64,000 nucleotides of DNA from Shimia biformata (GCF_016888515.1 NZ_JAFEJK010000001.1:2513475-2577474); one strand, 5' to 3'. Counted from the first letter of the stretch, positions 48,744 to 58,047 are shown. The notes: generated by a model from the sequence alone, not told the origin. Numbers and translations are program-made.

Positions 48744-49133
48744 CTAGCAGTATCTCGCCCGCCTGATCCGCGACCGCGCCGCCGGCGTCTCCAGATGGGC
48801 ATACCGACCTCCGGAATATCTCCGACAATCGAGCGCGTGACCGGCCGCGATCAGCGCGGCGCCTATGTCCTCACCATCGGCGTAACAAATGCCCACCCAT
48901 CGGTCATGGGTCCGCTCGCCGTTGAGCTCGCATTCTATCGAACGGCCATCGAGGTAGTTCACCATCCAGCGCCGGGCATCCCGGCCCGCCCGCGTTCGGA
49001 GCTCGGGAGCATCGACGCCATTCAGACGCACAGGTGTGCCGGAGACGACGATGGTGTCGGCGTCCCGGATCTGCACCTGCGCGATGGCTGGTGATGTCAG
49101 CAGGATCACGACGATCGGGATCAGATATTTCAA
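48744..49133 (-). CDS. Thermonuclease (SNase)-like protein, secreted
   Basis: 129 aa with an N-terminal signal peptide (MKYLIPIVVILLTSPAIAQ) and a staphylococcal-nuclease fold: IRDADTIVVSGTPVRLNGVD, APELRTRAGRDARRW, CYADGEDIGAALIAAGHALD. Asp/Arg/Glu active-site positions appear conserved. It is convergent with radC and the only minus-strand gene in this block. Similar plasmid nucleases act in the periplasm or during conjugation (inference). Confidence 0.87.
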   Translation of the reverse strand: MKYLIPIVVILLTSPAIAQVQIRDADTIVVSGTPVRLNGVDAPELRTRAGRDARRWMVNYLDGRSIECELNGERTHDRWVGICYADGEDIGAALIAAGHALDCRRYSGGRYAHLETPAARSRIRRARYC

Positions 49134-49757
49134 CTTCCGCCTCCTCTGCAGGTGGGTTCACATTCTTCCGGGCGTAACACTCTCAGACCCTTATCGCATT
49201 AATTGGCCCGAAGCGCCCACTGCCTGACGGCCTCCCCCGCTCGGCTTCGCGTGTCGCAGGCGAGAACGGCCCTGCGGTCCGTCGCGCATTCGGCCATGCG
49301 GCCTCACCGCGGCGCAGCACTTGGCATCCCGGTTTGCCCGTCTCGCGAGCAGGCCGCGCCCCGGCCGCTCCGCCGGATTGCGCTCCGGTCTGTTTTGCGG
49401 GGCAAAACGATCCCGCCGCTCCATCCGTCTCCCGCGTCCGGTCGCGCCCTTTGCCTGCTCGCGTCGGGCAAACCTACCGTCAACAACACACACATGAGTG
49501 CGGAAGCATATCCTCCGGATGGCCCCCAAATCAGCCCGCGTCAAGGATCGCAAAACTTTTCGGCGAAGGCGGCGCGGGTCGAAAGGGCGGTCCAGTTTTC
49601 GATGACGCGCCCGTGGTGGGCGATGCGCCCGGAAAACTTTTGCGCCCGGCACGCCGGCGGCTTCGCCGTCCCTGACCCGGACAGATTCGGTGAACCAGAC
49701 GTACGGCCATGCCACCACACTCCCGTGGTGGTTCCCCGAACATCTGGAGACACCAAC
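49134..49757 (+). other. Intergenic stretch before the DUF2493 gene
   Basis: About 620 bp. A longer in-frame extension of the DUF2493 gene exists, but its residues are low-complexity and arginine/proline-rich, unlike a real protein. The sequence contains CCCCGCTCGGCTTCGCG and, near the end, GCCACCACACTCCCGTGGTGG, a small hairpin (CCACCAC/GTGGTGG at 49713-49733). It probably holds a promoter and leader for DUF2493. Confidence 0.4.
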
Positions 49758-50687
49758 ATGACTTACGAGAACGCGAACGCCTACGAGACCATCGAACTTT
49801 TCGGCCTGACGGAGAAAGACGCGGAGCTGCCCATCCCCGAGGATCACATCCTGACCGACAGCGTCGTCCGCGAGACTTTCGAGGCCCTGCTCGGCCAGCT
49901 GCGCGGCACCGGTCTCGAGACCGAGATCGAACCGCTCGCGCACGGGCTCGCCACAATCCTGCAGCGCCGCAAGATCGCTCTCGGCAAGGAGCTCGACCGC
50001 ACCGCCGACAAGATCGGCGCCCTGGCAAAATCCCACGACGGATCGGAGATCGCCGAGACCGCGCTCGAAGAGGCGCAGGCCCGCTTCCTGCAGGTCCGCG
50101 AGATTGTCGCGGCCATCGAGGTGATGAGCGAGGCGGCGGCGGAATGCTACGAGGTCGAGACCGGCCATGCCTTCATCCCGGCCGCGGGATCGCGCGCCAG
50201 CGCTCGCGCTCAGGAGACCGGAGCGGTCTTCGAGGCCCGGCAGTTGCTGGAACAGCATGATCGCGAAACGGCCGCGAAGTCGAAGGTCGAGGGGGTTCCC
50301 CTGATCGTGTCGGGGGCGACCGACTGGACCGATATCGACGTCATCTTCTCGACACTCGACAAGGTTCGCGAACGCATCCGGCAGAACCGCAACCAGGAGA
50401 TCTTCCTCTGCCATAAGGGTGGCAAGCACGGGGCCGAGATGATCGCCGCCCGGTGGGCTCGGGCGCGCGGCGTCGCGCAGGCGCGCTTCGATCCGCGCTG
50501 GTCCGCGCATGGGCGGGCGGCACCCTTCAAATGCAACGATGAGATGCTGGACGACAAGTTTGCTGCGACGGGAGTTGTGCTCTTCGGTGGCAACGGGGTC
50601 GCGCTGAACCTCGGGCAGAAGGCCGAGGCGAAGGGGCTCACCGTCATGCGGGTCGCCGATCCGGCGAAGAAGTCGGCAGACGCGTGA
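49758..50687 (+). CDS. DUF2493 (SLOG-like) domain protein
   Basis: 309 aa. The N-terminal helical region contains YETIELFGLTEKDAELPIPE. The C-terminal Rossmann-like domain reads GVPLIVSGATDWTDIDVIFS, EIFLCHKGGKHGAEMIAARW, ARARGVAQARFDP and FKCNDEMLDDKFAATGVVLF. This is the YspA/DUF2493 type of the SLOG superfamily, which binds nucleotide-like ligands. The ATG at 49758 follows CTGGAGACACCAAC. Its exact role on plasmids is unknown. A terminator follows. Confidence 0.85.
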   Translation: MTYENANAYETIELFGLTEKDAELPIPEDHILTDSVVRETFEALLGQLRGTGLETEIEPLAHGLATILQRRKIALGKELDRTADKIGALAKSHDGSEIAETALEEAQARFLQVREIVAAIEVMSEAAAECYEVETGHAFIPAAGSRASARAQETGAVFEARQLLEQHDRETAAKSKVEGVPLIVSGATDWTDIDVIFSTLDKVRERIRQNRNQEIFLCHKGGKHGAEMIAARWARARGVAQARFDPRWSAHGRAAPFKCNDEMLDDKFAATGVVLFGGNGVALNLGQKAEAKGLTVMRVADPAKKSADA

Positions 50688-50695
50688 ATGAGAGA

Positions 50696-50719
50696 GGGTC
50701 GCCTTTGGGCGGCCCTTTT
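50696..50719 (+). terminator. Intrinsic terminator after DUF2493
   Basis: GGGTCGCC pairs with GGCGGCCC (one G-U) around a TTTG loop and is followed by TTTTGTCGTTTT. It is located 9 nt after the stop. Confidence 0.82.
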
Positions 50720-50866
50720 GTCGTTTTCACGTCGGCCTCTAAATGCGACCAAGCGGACGTATCGAACTCACTAGATGCAGCTTTTCGCCGATGACACCGT
50801 TTGCAAGATTCCCCTGAGACGCTAGACGGGTAAGCCAGTTGGCAACTGTCACAGGTCCCCAGAGAA

Positions 50867-51679
50867 ATGACTATTTACTACGATCAGTTTGAGACCTGGG
50901 AGGGGTCTTTCCGCGAACTGGCAGTTGATCTGGTAGGCAAGGAAGCGATCGAAACCCTCGCTTCATCGAATTTTGAATTCATCGAGGATGCGGGCGACTC
51001 CGTGGTTCGGCATACGGACATCGAAACGGCGTCAGACGCGATTTACGATTGGCTGCAAGCACATGAATTCTGCGTCTTCCATGGTACACGTTTGCTGCCG
51101 GACGAAATCCTATCTGTGCAGCAACTTGGTCTGCGTCCATTGGTGGCCGCAGACCGCAGGCAAAGACTCACAGAAATTCTCAAGACCCATCCTCAGTGGC
51201 ATCATCTAGAACACCAACTTGCCGAGGTACTTGAAGATGTCGGCCCGAAAAACAAGCAAGGCCGACGGGAAGGACAAGTTCATTTCAGTCTATCTCGATC
51301 GGGTCTCGCGAATGGTTTCGACCACTATTTGAGTCACGGCTCTGAGTTTGATCAGCATGTCGTGCAGCGGTTGTTCGGCGATCAATCGGGCCTTCACCTG
51401 CTCCACTCGGAAACCGTTCCCATCATCGTACATGTCCGCATTGGTGGCGAAGAACTCGTGCGAGGTGCTCATCCGCACTTCAGCTATTCTGACATCACCG
51501 GCATGGGCGAAATTCCTGGGATTGCACGCGTCTTCCTGAACAGCTGGGCATTCAAGGTAGCGAACCCCAGCTTCGATATTGCCAAGCTGCGAACTGACTG
51601 TTGCATGATGCAACGGGTCGCCACTCCGCCCGAACGGATCATCGATTTGGAAAAGTTCGGCGAGTTGGACGCAAAATGA
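50867..51679 (+). CDS. Hypothetical protein, possibly ADP-ribosyltransferase-like
   Basis: 270 aa, no family recognised with certainty. An early FCVFHGTRLLPDEILSVQQL contains an HGT motif of the kind seen at the NAD-binding start of some ADP-ribosyltransferases. Later segments GQVHFSLSRSGLANGFDHYL and SHGSEFDQHVVQRLFG supply candidate aromatic and acidic positions. This assignment is inference only. Base composition is more AT-rich than in neighbouring genes, and the gene stands alone between the DUF2493 terminator and a decayed stretch, suggesting separate acquisition. Confidence 0.6.
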   Translation: MTIYYDQFETWEGSFRELAVDLVGKEAIETLASSNFEFIEDAGDSVVRHTDIETASDAIYDWLQAHEFCVFHGTRLLPDEILSVQQLGLRPLVAADRRQRLTEILKTHPQWHHLEHQLAEVLEDVGPKNKQGRREGQVHFSLSRSGLANGFDHYLSHGSEFDQHVVQRLFGDQSGLHLLHSETVPIIVHVRIGGEELVRGAHPHFSYSDITGMGEIPGIARVFLNSWAFKVANPSFDIAKLRTDCCMMQRVATPPERIIDLEKFGELDAK

Positions 51680-52341
51680 GTGTCGAGCAACAAGTCGATA
51701 AGATGATCTCGTCAGCCCCGCCAAACCGAGGCCCGGCTGGACAGCTCGCCCTTCCAACTGGACAAAATACTGCGGTCTGATCACACGATGATCCGTGACT
51801 GGTTCGGTCAAGACGGGCCCCTGCCGGCGGGGTTGCCCTCATGCGCGCCTGAAACCCCGCGATCCGGCCGTGCGGGTGCAGATCGCTGGGGCGGGCGCAG
51901 CGCATCGACTGCGCCGCCCGATGGCGGCGACCCGTCCGGGCGGGCAACGCTGCTGCCAGGCCCGCGGATGCATCACCTCCCCGGATCGCGAGACTGCGAC
52001 GGGGAAGTCGAGTTTGAGGCAGACGATCGCGGTCGTGCCGATCGGGCTTGGGCGAACCATCCCGCCGCCGCGTTGGATGAGAGCGGCGCGGACATGGTCA
52101 TGTCTGACATAACTCGACAGGACCGAAAACGGCTGAGGGGCGGGGTGCACATCCGGGTCTCCCCTCTTTGCTCATAGATGTGGATCGCACGGGGTCGGGC
52201 GGTCCGTGCCCTCCGCTCACGCTCCGGCAAACACAAATACGGTTTCCACGCGCGGGGCGCGCGGACCCTCCGCATTTGTGTTTGCGGACCTCCCTTGCCC
52301 CCCGTGCCGGGTGATCCCCATCGCAAAAAGGAGAGACCCAA
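51680..52341. other. Decayed stretch with an inverted partial copy of the 52342 gene
   Basis: About 660 bp without a convincing gene. On the minus strand near 52005-52035 it encodes CLKLDFPVAV, matching SLKLDFPVAVQ of the small gene at 52342, with strong nucleotide identity (CTCGACTTCCCCGTCGC). A duplicated and inverted fragment is the simplest reading. The right part (52150-52340) is the leader of the 52342 gene. Confidence 0.5.
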
Positions 52342-52548
52342 ATGACCAACCACTACGTCGCCACCGTTCCCGTCAAGTTCACCGACAACGAAGGTCAGGA
52401 GCGCACCCGCTTCCAGCGCGTCGGCGCGATGTTCCGCAACACCCGCAACGGGGACGGCTCGGAGTTCTTCAGCCTCAAGCTCGACTTCCCCGTCGCGGTC
52501 CAGGAGCTGGTGATGTTCCCGCCGAGCTCCAAGGAACCGCAGGAGTAA
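52342..52548 (+). CDS. Small plasmid hypothetical protein
   Basis: 68 aa: MTNHYVATVPVKFTDNEGQE, then RVGAMFRNTRNGDGSEFFSL and KLDFPVAVQELVMFPPS. AAGGAGAGACCCAA precedes the ATG. It has the compact beta-rich look of DUF736-type plasmid proteins but is not assigned. It is the last gene before the presumed transfer origin and is followed by a terminator. Confidence 0.7.
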   Translation: MTNHYVATVPVKFTDNEGQERTRFQRVGAMFRNTRNGDGSEFFSLKLDFPVAVQELVMFPPSSKEPQE

Positions 52549-52563
52549 TCCTCCCAGGAGGAT

Positions 52564-52587
52564 GGGCCGCCCTAGAGGCGGCCCTTT
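52564..52587 (+). terminator. Intrinsic terminator after the 52342 gene
   Basis: GGGCCGCC-CTAGA-GGCGGCCC followed by TTTCCC. It closes the plus-strand block that runs toward the mobilisation genes. Confidence 0.78.
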
Positions 52588-53023
52588 CCCTGTCTCAGGG
52601 AAGGCTGCGCCAAGACCGGGGACCCCTGCTTTCGGCCGGTGTCCCCGATAAGGTGTCAGGACCGTGCACGGTCCTGACGGGGGATTTCAGAGATCGCCTG
52701 GAACAGGTCTGCCGGCCAGCCTCAAGGGGGCCATCCGGAATAACAGTCGGGCTGAAGCCCGCCGGTTTTTCCGGCAGAGATTTGGGCCAAGCCAAATCTG
52801 GCCGCCCTTGACCCTGTCCGTCAGCCCCGTCGGTGAAGAGATGCGCCGCCCCTCGCTTCCGTCCGAACACGGGTCCGTGTTCGGCCAGACCCTCGGGCGC
52901 GGGCATGACAACAGGTGGCCGAGGTGCGGTTGGAGATGGTCGGTGTTGCTGGGCCCTTCGGGCCGGGCCTCGCACCTGCGGTGCTCGGCTTGAAGCGGAA
53001 TTCAAGGTCGCCTGGGGGCAATC
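52588..53023. other. Candidate origin of transfer (oriT) region
   Basis: Non-coding, repeat-rich 435 bp immediately upstream of mobC and the relaxase, where oriT normally lies. It contains a perfect 24-nt palindrome at 52655-52678 (arms GTCAGGACCGTG), a GGGGAC/GTCCCC pair around 52617-52646, CGGGCTGAAGCCCG near 52751, and AGATTTGG/CCAAATCT near 52780-52801. No nic consensus is assigned. The location and inverted repeats are the whole case. Confidence 0.5.
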
Positions 53024-53066
53024 TACAATAATATTGTATTGACCGCAACATATAGGTTCGTATGAT
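53024..53066 (+). promoter_or_regulatory. Promoter and operator of the mob operon
   Basis: TTGACC (53039-53044), 16 nt, TATGAT (53061-53066). A 15-nt palindrome TACAATAATATTGTA (53024-53038) abuts the -35 box, a natural site for autoregulation by the downstream DNA-binding MobC-like protein. The transcript would start near 53073, about 43 nt before the mobC ATG. Confidence 0.65.
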
Positions 53067-53115
53067 GAGGGCGACCTTGAATGAAGGTGGCAGGAAATAG
53101 GGGGGCTTTCTTCGT

Positions 53116-53709
53116 ATGAGCCGGACCAGGAGACTGACACAGACGGAGCGGGCGGAGATTATCCGTGAGGCCGGAGAAGGTGTGGGGACGTCTGAGCTCG
53201 CGGAGCGGTTCGGGGTCACGCCGCGGGCCATCCAGTACACGTTGAAGGCGGACGAAGATCGCCAGAAGGATGCGGCCGTGGCCACGGCCGCCGTGACCGT
53301 GAAACTGACCCCCGAAGAGCTTAGTGCGCTGGATGAGGTCCTGGCCGCGGCGGGGATCGAGACCCGCACGGAGGGGGTCCGGCGGCTGATCCAGGCGGCG
53401 GGGGGAACCTTCGTTCCGGACGCGCAGCTGGCGGCTGAGATGGCACGTTACCGGGCCTCCCTGCACGAGGTCGGTAACGGCGTCGTACAGGTCGCCAAGC
53501 AGATGATGAAAGCCAGCCGGGCGGGGCAGGGGGAAGGCTCCGCACCGAACGCAGAGTTGTCCGAACTGCGCCTCGCGCAGATGCGTGGTCTGGCGCGGTT
53601 CATCCTTGATTCCGCTGACGAGATCGATCTGCTGCTGCGCCGTCGTCGGGATGCCATGCAGCTCGCCGCCACTGCCGCTCTGAGGGAGTTTGCCCATGCG
53701 GCTGAATGA
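53116..53709 (+). CDS. mobC: MobC-like relaxosome accessory protein
   Basis: 197 aa. An N-terminal HTH (SELAERFGVTPRAIQYTLKA) is followed by a segment typical of MobC/relaxosome proteins: VTVKLTPEELSALDEVLAAA, GIETRTEGVRRLIQAAGG and RASLHEVGNGVVQVAKQMMK. It would bind oriT and help the relaxase open DNA. It overlaps the relaxase start by 14 nt. GGAAATAGGGGGGC precedes its start. Confidence 0.8.
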   Translation: MSRTRRLTQTERAEIIREAGEGVGTSELAERFGVTPRAIQYTLKADEDRQKDAAVATAAVTVKLTPEELSALDEVLAAAGIETRTEGVRRLIQAAGGTFVPDAQLAAEMARYRASLHEVGNGVVQVAKQMMKASRAGQGEGSAPNAELSELRLAQMRGLARFILDSADEIDLLLRRRRDAMQLAATAALREFAHAAE

Positions 53710-56023
53710 TGCCGTCCATGACGTCACCGGTGAAATCTTCCGGGACGGTTGGAGCCGCATTCGGGGCTCGATGCAGGGGCTGCAGGCGTCCCGGCAGAGG
53801 CAGCTCGTGCGGGCCGCCGCCGGTCACCGTGCAGCGGTCTTCAAGGCGATCCGGGGCGGGGGCACGCATACCAAATCGCAGCTGATGAACCAGCTCGATT
53901 ACCTGACGACGAAGTCCTCGCATCTCGTGGACAGCAGCGGCTTCCTGGACGGGAAGACGAAGCTCGAGGCATCCGAGATCAAGGACCTGACGGAGCGGTT
54001 CGCCAAGCGCTGGAGCGCGGGGTTCAAGCCCAAGCTCGGGCAGACGACGCATATGCTCATGTCCTACCCGATCGGCACCCGGGGCGAGGACGTGCGCGAC
54101 ATCACCGCCAATGTCGCGGAGCGGTTCTTTCAGTCCGACGAGGGGCATTTCGACTACATCATCGCAGTGCATGAGGATCGCGATCATCCCCACGCGCATA
54201 TAGTATTGAACCGCCGGTCCCAGGAGGGCGAGTTCTTCTTCCTGGGTCGCGATCACAGGTTCAACTATGACGACTTCCGCCTCGCCATGGTCGAGGAGGC
54301 CGAGAAATTCGGCGTGCGTCTGGAGGCCACGCGGCGGCTCGACCGAGGTGTCGTGCACTACCCGCCGCGCACCCGCGAGGTCTATGCGGCCAAGGTTGAG
54401 GGGCGGGCCGCGGAACCACGGCCACGGGTCGGGGCAGACTTGGATCGCGCTCTCGAAGAGATCGCCAATACACGGATCATCTATCACTCGCTCGCAGCCG
54501 AGGCCTCCGCGGACAACCGCGAAGATATCGCCGATGCCCTGTTCCGGTCCGGAGAACTGCTGGCGAAGGGCGGCAAACTCACATCGGAAGGAGGGGTCTA
54601 CATGGCTGAGGAGCAATCGTTCGACGACCTGAGGACCCGCTATGCCGATCAGGTCGCGCGCGTGCAGGGCATGATTGATGCGAAGCCGGAGGCCGAACGG
54701 CCGAGGCTCGAGCGCAGCCTCAACGAGATCCAGTCGCGGCTCGCGCATATGCAGCCCTTGGGGCTGCGCTCCGTGACACTGACCGAGAAGCCGTCCGACG
54801 GCGGGATCTATTCCGAGACCAATATCGATGCGGCCCGGCTCGACCGGTTGCGCGACCCCGAGGTGCGGGCGCATGTCGACACCGCGCTGCGCGGAACCGG
54901 CATCAGTTCGTCCGTGGTGGTCGCGCGGATGGAGACGGGCGCGCAGAACGCGGCGCTCGAGCGGCAATGGATCGCTGACGATCTGGCGCGGGTGGCCGAG
55001 AGGGACGGTCTCAACCTCGAGCGCCGCGCGGATCTGGAGACGGCGCGCGAGACCCTCAACCGGGCCCATGTCCAGCTCGGCGTCGCGCTGGAGCGGGCAG
55101 GGGTCTTGCGTGAGGACGGTGTCGTGGAAGATCGCACCGTGACGGAGAGGGTCCATTATCATCGGGACGCCACTGAGGACATGGAGCGCGCCATCCGCCA
55201 GGACATGCGTTCGGAAGGTCTGACCGAAGACCAGATCGAGGCGCGGGAGTCGGAGATCGTCTCCCGCGCGGAGCGGCGTATCGAAGAAGAGCAACGCAGG
55301 TACCTCGATGCGCATCCGGAACTCCTCGCGCGCCCCGGTGACGTGATCGACCGGTCCGTACCCTACCGGGAGCACATCACCGACGAGGATCGGGCCCGCG
55401 AGATCACCCGCGAAGTCGACCGGATCATGGAGGGTCGCGACGCGCGGACCCCCGTTGCGGAGGCCGTCACGGACGCGTTCCGCGCGCGCTATCCCGACAT
55501 GCCGTCGCATCTTGCCCGCGGGCTTGGCGCGACCTATGCGGCCGTCACCGAACTGCGTGACACCGAGGCCATCGACCAGGTTCGCCGCGAAAACGAATTG
55601 CAGGAGGTGGCGCTCGACCTGCGCGACGGGCGGCTTTCGGACGTGCGCGAGGGGGACGCTGTCGAGGGCGCGCCGATTGCCGATCCGGACATCCGGCGGG
55701 TCGTCGACCATGAACGGGCCGGCAATCTGCATGGGCCGTTCCAGGATGACGGTCAGCGACTGGCCTATCGCGCCGCGGTCGAGCGCGAGCTGGACGCGGC
55801 GCAGATCGACCGGCTGCGGGACGGTGATGTCGACGTGCTGAAGACCCAGATCGAAGACCGTCTCGACCGGCTCTACGCCGCCAAGACCTACCTGCAGACG
55901 GATCCGGCCACCGCCAACAGCGAGGCGACCCGCGCCGTGGTCGAGGAGATCGCCGACCGCGAGTTCGAAATCCACCGCGCCGATCTTGTCGATGGTGAGA
56001 CCGAGCGCGGGGAGACCCACTGA
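53696..56023 (+). CDS. Relaxase/mobilisation nuclease (VirD2-like)
   Basis: 775-aa relaxase that would nick oriT and lead the transferred strand into the secretion channel. The three-histidine metal motif VHEDRDHPHAHIVLNRR lies near residues 157-173. A catalytic tyrosine is expected in QLDYLTTKSSHLVD near residue 68. The long C-terminal region is acidic and helical and probably carries the translocation signal. The ATG at 53696 lies inside mobC, and the stop overlaps the virD4 start (TGATG). Fits the MOBP/MOBQ VirD2-like group. Confidence 0.9.
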   Translation: MRLNDAVHDVTGEIFRDGWSRIRGSMQGLQASRQRQLVRAAAGHRAAVFKAIRGGGTHTKSQLMNQLDYLTTKSSHLVDSSGFLDGKTKLEASEIKDLTERFAKRWSAGFKPKLGQTTHMLMSYPIGTRGEDVRDITANVAERFFQSDEGHFDYIIAVHEDRDHPHAHIVLNRRSQEGEFFFLGRDHRFNYDDFRLAMVEEAEKFGVRLEATRRLDRGVVHYPPRTREVYAAKVEGRAAEPRPRVGADLDRALEEIANTRIIYHSLAAEASADNREDIADALFRSGELLAKGGKLTSEGGVYMAEEQSFDDLRTRYADQVARVQGMIDAKPEAERPRLERSLNEIQSRLAHMQPLGLRSVTLTEKPSDGGIYSETNIDAARLDRLRDPEVRAHVDTALRGTGISSSVVVARMETGAQNAALERQWIADDLARVAERDGLNLERRADLETARETLNRAHVQLGVALERAGVLREDGVVEDRTVTERVHYHRDATEDMERAIRQDMRSEGLTEDQIEARESEIVSRAERRIEEEQRRYLDAHPELLARPGDVIDRSVPYREHITDEDRAREITREVDRIMEGRDARTPVAEAVTDAFRARYPDMPSHLARGLGATYAAVTELRDTEAIDQVRRENELQEVALDLRDGRLSDVREGDAVEGAPIADPDIRRVVDHERAGNLHGPFQDDGQRLAYRAAVERELDAAQIDRLRDGDVDVLKTQIEDRLDRLYAAKTYLQTDPATANSEATRAVVEEIADREFEIHRADLVDGETERGETH

Positions 56024-58047
56024 TGGGAGGGATGGGGAAAGGCCGCCTCGCCCTCGGCGTGGTGCTGGTCACACTCGTCGCCATCGCGATCGGCTACGTC
56101 ATCGCCTCGGCTGTCGTGACGTTCCGGGACCTGGGTTTCCAGGCCGAGATCGATTTCTTCTACATCGCGCAGAACTACCGGGCGATCGGTGCCGCCCGCC
56201 CCGATGATTTTCGCCTGATCAACCTGATCATGGGCGGGGCCGGGCTGGCGGGCCTCATGATGAGCCTGGCGATGTCGGGCTCGGCCCTCACCCGCTTCGG
56301 CTACACCCATTGGCAGACCCGCCGCGAGATGAAGCGGAACGGCTTCTTCGGCGCGCCCGGCACAGGTTTCGTGATCGGCAAGTTGGGCAAGCCCGGTTCC
56401 CGCGCGCCCTTTCTCTGCTCCCGGACCTTCCCACACGCGCTCATCGTGGCACCGACCGGGCGCGGCAAGACCACCGGCTTCGTCATCCCGAACCTGCTGA
56501 CCTGGCAGGGATCGGCGGTCGTGCTGGACGTGAAGGGCGAATGCTTCGAGGCCTCGGCCCGCCACCGGGCGGCACAGGGCGACGAGGTGTTCCGGTTCGC
56601 GCCCACGGATTGGGAGGACCGGCGCACCCATCGCTACAATCCGCTCCTGCGCATCTACGAGTTCAAAGACCCGGCCCGCCAGCAGATGGAGCTGCAGCTC
56701 CTGGCCACGCTCTTCCTTCAGAACGACAACGACCGCGTGCAGGGCCTCCTGAAGGGCGGGATCGATCTCTTCGTCGCGGCCGGGCTACTCGCGTTCCAAC
56801 GCCGCAGGCCGACGCTCGGGGAGATCTACCGCATCGCCGCCTCGGGCGGGCAGAAGCAGAAGGAGTATCTCGCGCGCGCCCATGAGGTCCAGAACGCCGC
56901 GGCGCGGCTGATATTCACGCGGCTGGCCTCGACCAACAACGACACGCTGACCTCCTATGTCTCGCTCCTGATGACCTCGGGCCTCGATCAGTGGCAGAAC
57001 CCGGCGATCGACGATGCGACGGCGGTATCGGATTTTGACTTCCGGACGATCCGCAAGACACCCTTCAGCGTCTATCTCGTCGTGCAGCCCCTCATGGTGA
57101 AACCGCTGGCGCCGTTGATCCGACTGTTCTTCTCTGATCTTCTCTCCGCCCTGCAGGACAAGGAACCGGGCGCCGACGAGCCCTGGCCGGTCATGATCAT
57201 GCTCGACGAGTTCAACCGGCTCGGAAAGATGCCGATCGTGGCCGAGAGCATCGAAGTGCTGCGCGCCTATCGCGGGCATCTCGCGGTGGTCACCCAGACC
57301 ATCCCGGCCATCGACGAGATCTACGGCGAGAACACGCGGCGGGCGCTGCAGGGCAATGCAGGCATCAAGCTCTACCTCACGCCCTCGGACGAAAAGACCG
57401 TCGAGGAGTTGAGCAAGGCCGTGGGCAAGACCACCAAGACCGTGGTCACCCGTTCCCGCGCGGTCGGGAAGAACCCGTTCGAGGGTCGCAGCCAGTCTGA
57501 GCGGACGGAAGAAGTCGCGCTCCTGCCGGAAGACGAGGCGCGACGTCTGCCGCTTGATGAGATCGTGGTGGTCGTGGACGCGCAGATGCCGGTCCGGGCG
57601 AAGCGGGTCGTTTACTACGAGGATCCGTTCTTCAAGGGTATCCACTCGGCGCAGGAGGGGGATCTGCCGTTTCCGAAGGGGCCGGTCCCTCCGATGGGGG
57701 AATTGCCCCTGAGTGTCCGGGCGATGCCTTCAGCTCCGCGTGGGTCTGGTCTCACGGAACGCGATTTCGAGGCCAGGATGGGACTTACGAAAACCGAAGG
57801 AAATGCACCCATTGAGCCCGGCCCGGCTCAAGCGCTTCGGTGCGGTCGTGCCGCAGTCCTCGCGGACGATCAGCGGCAGTTCGAGATGGAGTTCGGGCGG
57901 CAGGCAGATCTCGAGGTGGAGGCTGCGACAGAAGACGACGTAGTCCGGGTGCAGGACGCCGTGAGTGATCTGGAGCGGCTGGAGGCGGAGATGTCCGGTT
58001 CGGAAGCAAAAGTCAGCGAGGCGGGCGAGAAATTCGGGCTTGGCTAA
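56023..58047 (+). CDS. virD4: VirD4/TraG-type coupling protein
   Basis: 674-aa inner-membrane ATPase linking the relaxosome to the type IV channel. Two N-terminal membrane helices (LALGVVLVTLVAIAIGYVIA and INLIMGGAGLAGLMMSLAM) come first. Walker A APTGRGKTTGFV lies near residue 144 and Walker B VMIMLDEFNRLG near 392, followed by AVVTQTIPAIDEIYG. The C-terminal tail is acidic. It is translationally coupled to the relaxase and is the last gene of the mob operon. Confidence 0.93.
   Translation: MGGMGKGRLALGVVLVTLVAIAIGYVIASAVVTFRDLGFQAEIDFFYIAQNYRAIGAARPDDFRLINLIMGGAGLAGLMMSLAMSGSALTRFGYTHWQTRREMKRNGFFGAPGTGFVIGKLGKPGSRAPFLCSRTFPHALIVAPTGRGKTTGFVIPNLLTWQGSAVVLDVKGECFEASARHRAAQGDEVFRFAPTDWEDRRTHRYNPLLRIYEFKDPARQQMELQLLATLFLQNDNDRVQGLLKGGIDLFVAAGLLAFQRRRPTLGEIYRIAASGGQKQKEYLARAHEVQNAAARLIFTRLASTNNDTLTSYVSLLMTSGLDQWQNPAIDDATAVSDFDFRTIRKTPFSVYLVVQPLMVKPLAPLIRLFFSDLLSALQDKEPGADEPWPVMIMLDEFNRLGKMPIVAESIEVLRAYRGHLAVVTQTIPAIDEIYGENTRRALQGNAGIKLYLTPSDEKTVEELSKAVGKTTKTVVTRSRAVGKNPFEGRSQSERTEEVALLPEDEARRLPLDEIVVVVDAQMPVRAKRVVYYEDPFFKGIHSAQEGDLPFPKGPVPPMGELPLSVRAMPSAPRGSGLTERDFEARMGLTKTEGNAPIEPGPAQALRCGRAAVLADDQRQFEMEFGRQADLEVEAATEDDVVRVQDAVSDLERLEAEMSGSEAKVSEAGEKFGLG

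Noticed and set aside
49203-49757. N-terminal extension of the DUF2493 protein
   Set aside because: Arg/Pro/Ala-rich low-complexity residues without motif; the ATG at 49758 has a ribosome-binding site and starts the conserved part.
53600-56020. 806-codon open frame on the minus strand
   Set aside because: Antisense shadow of the relaxase gene; the relaxase has the metal-binding motif and gene coupling on the plus strand.
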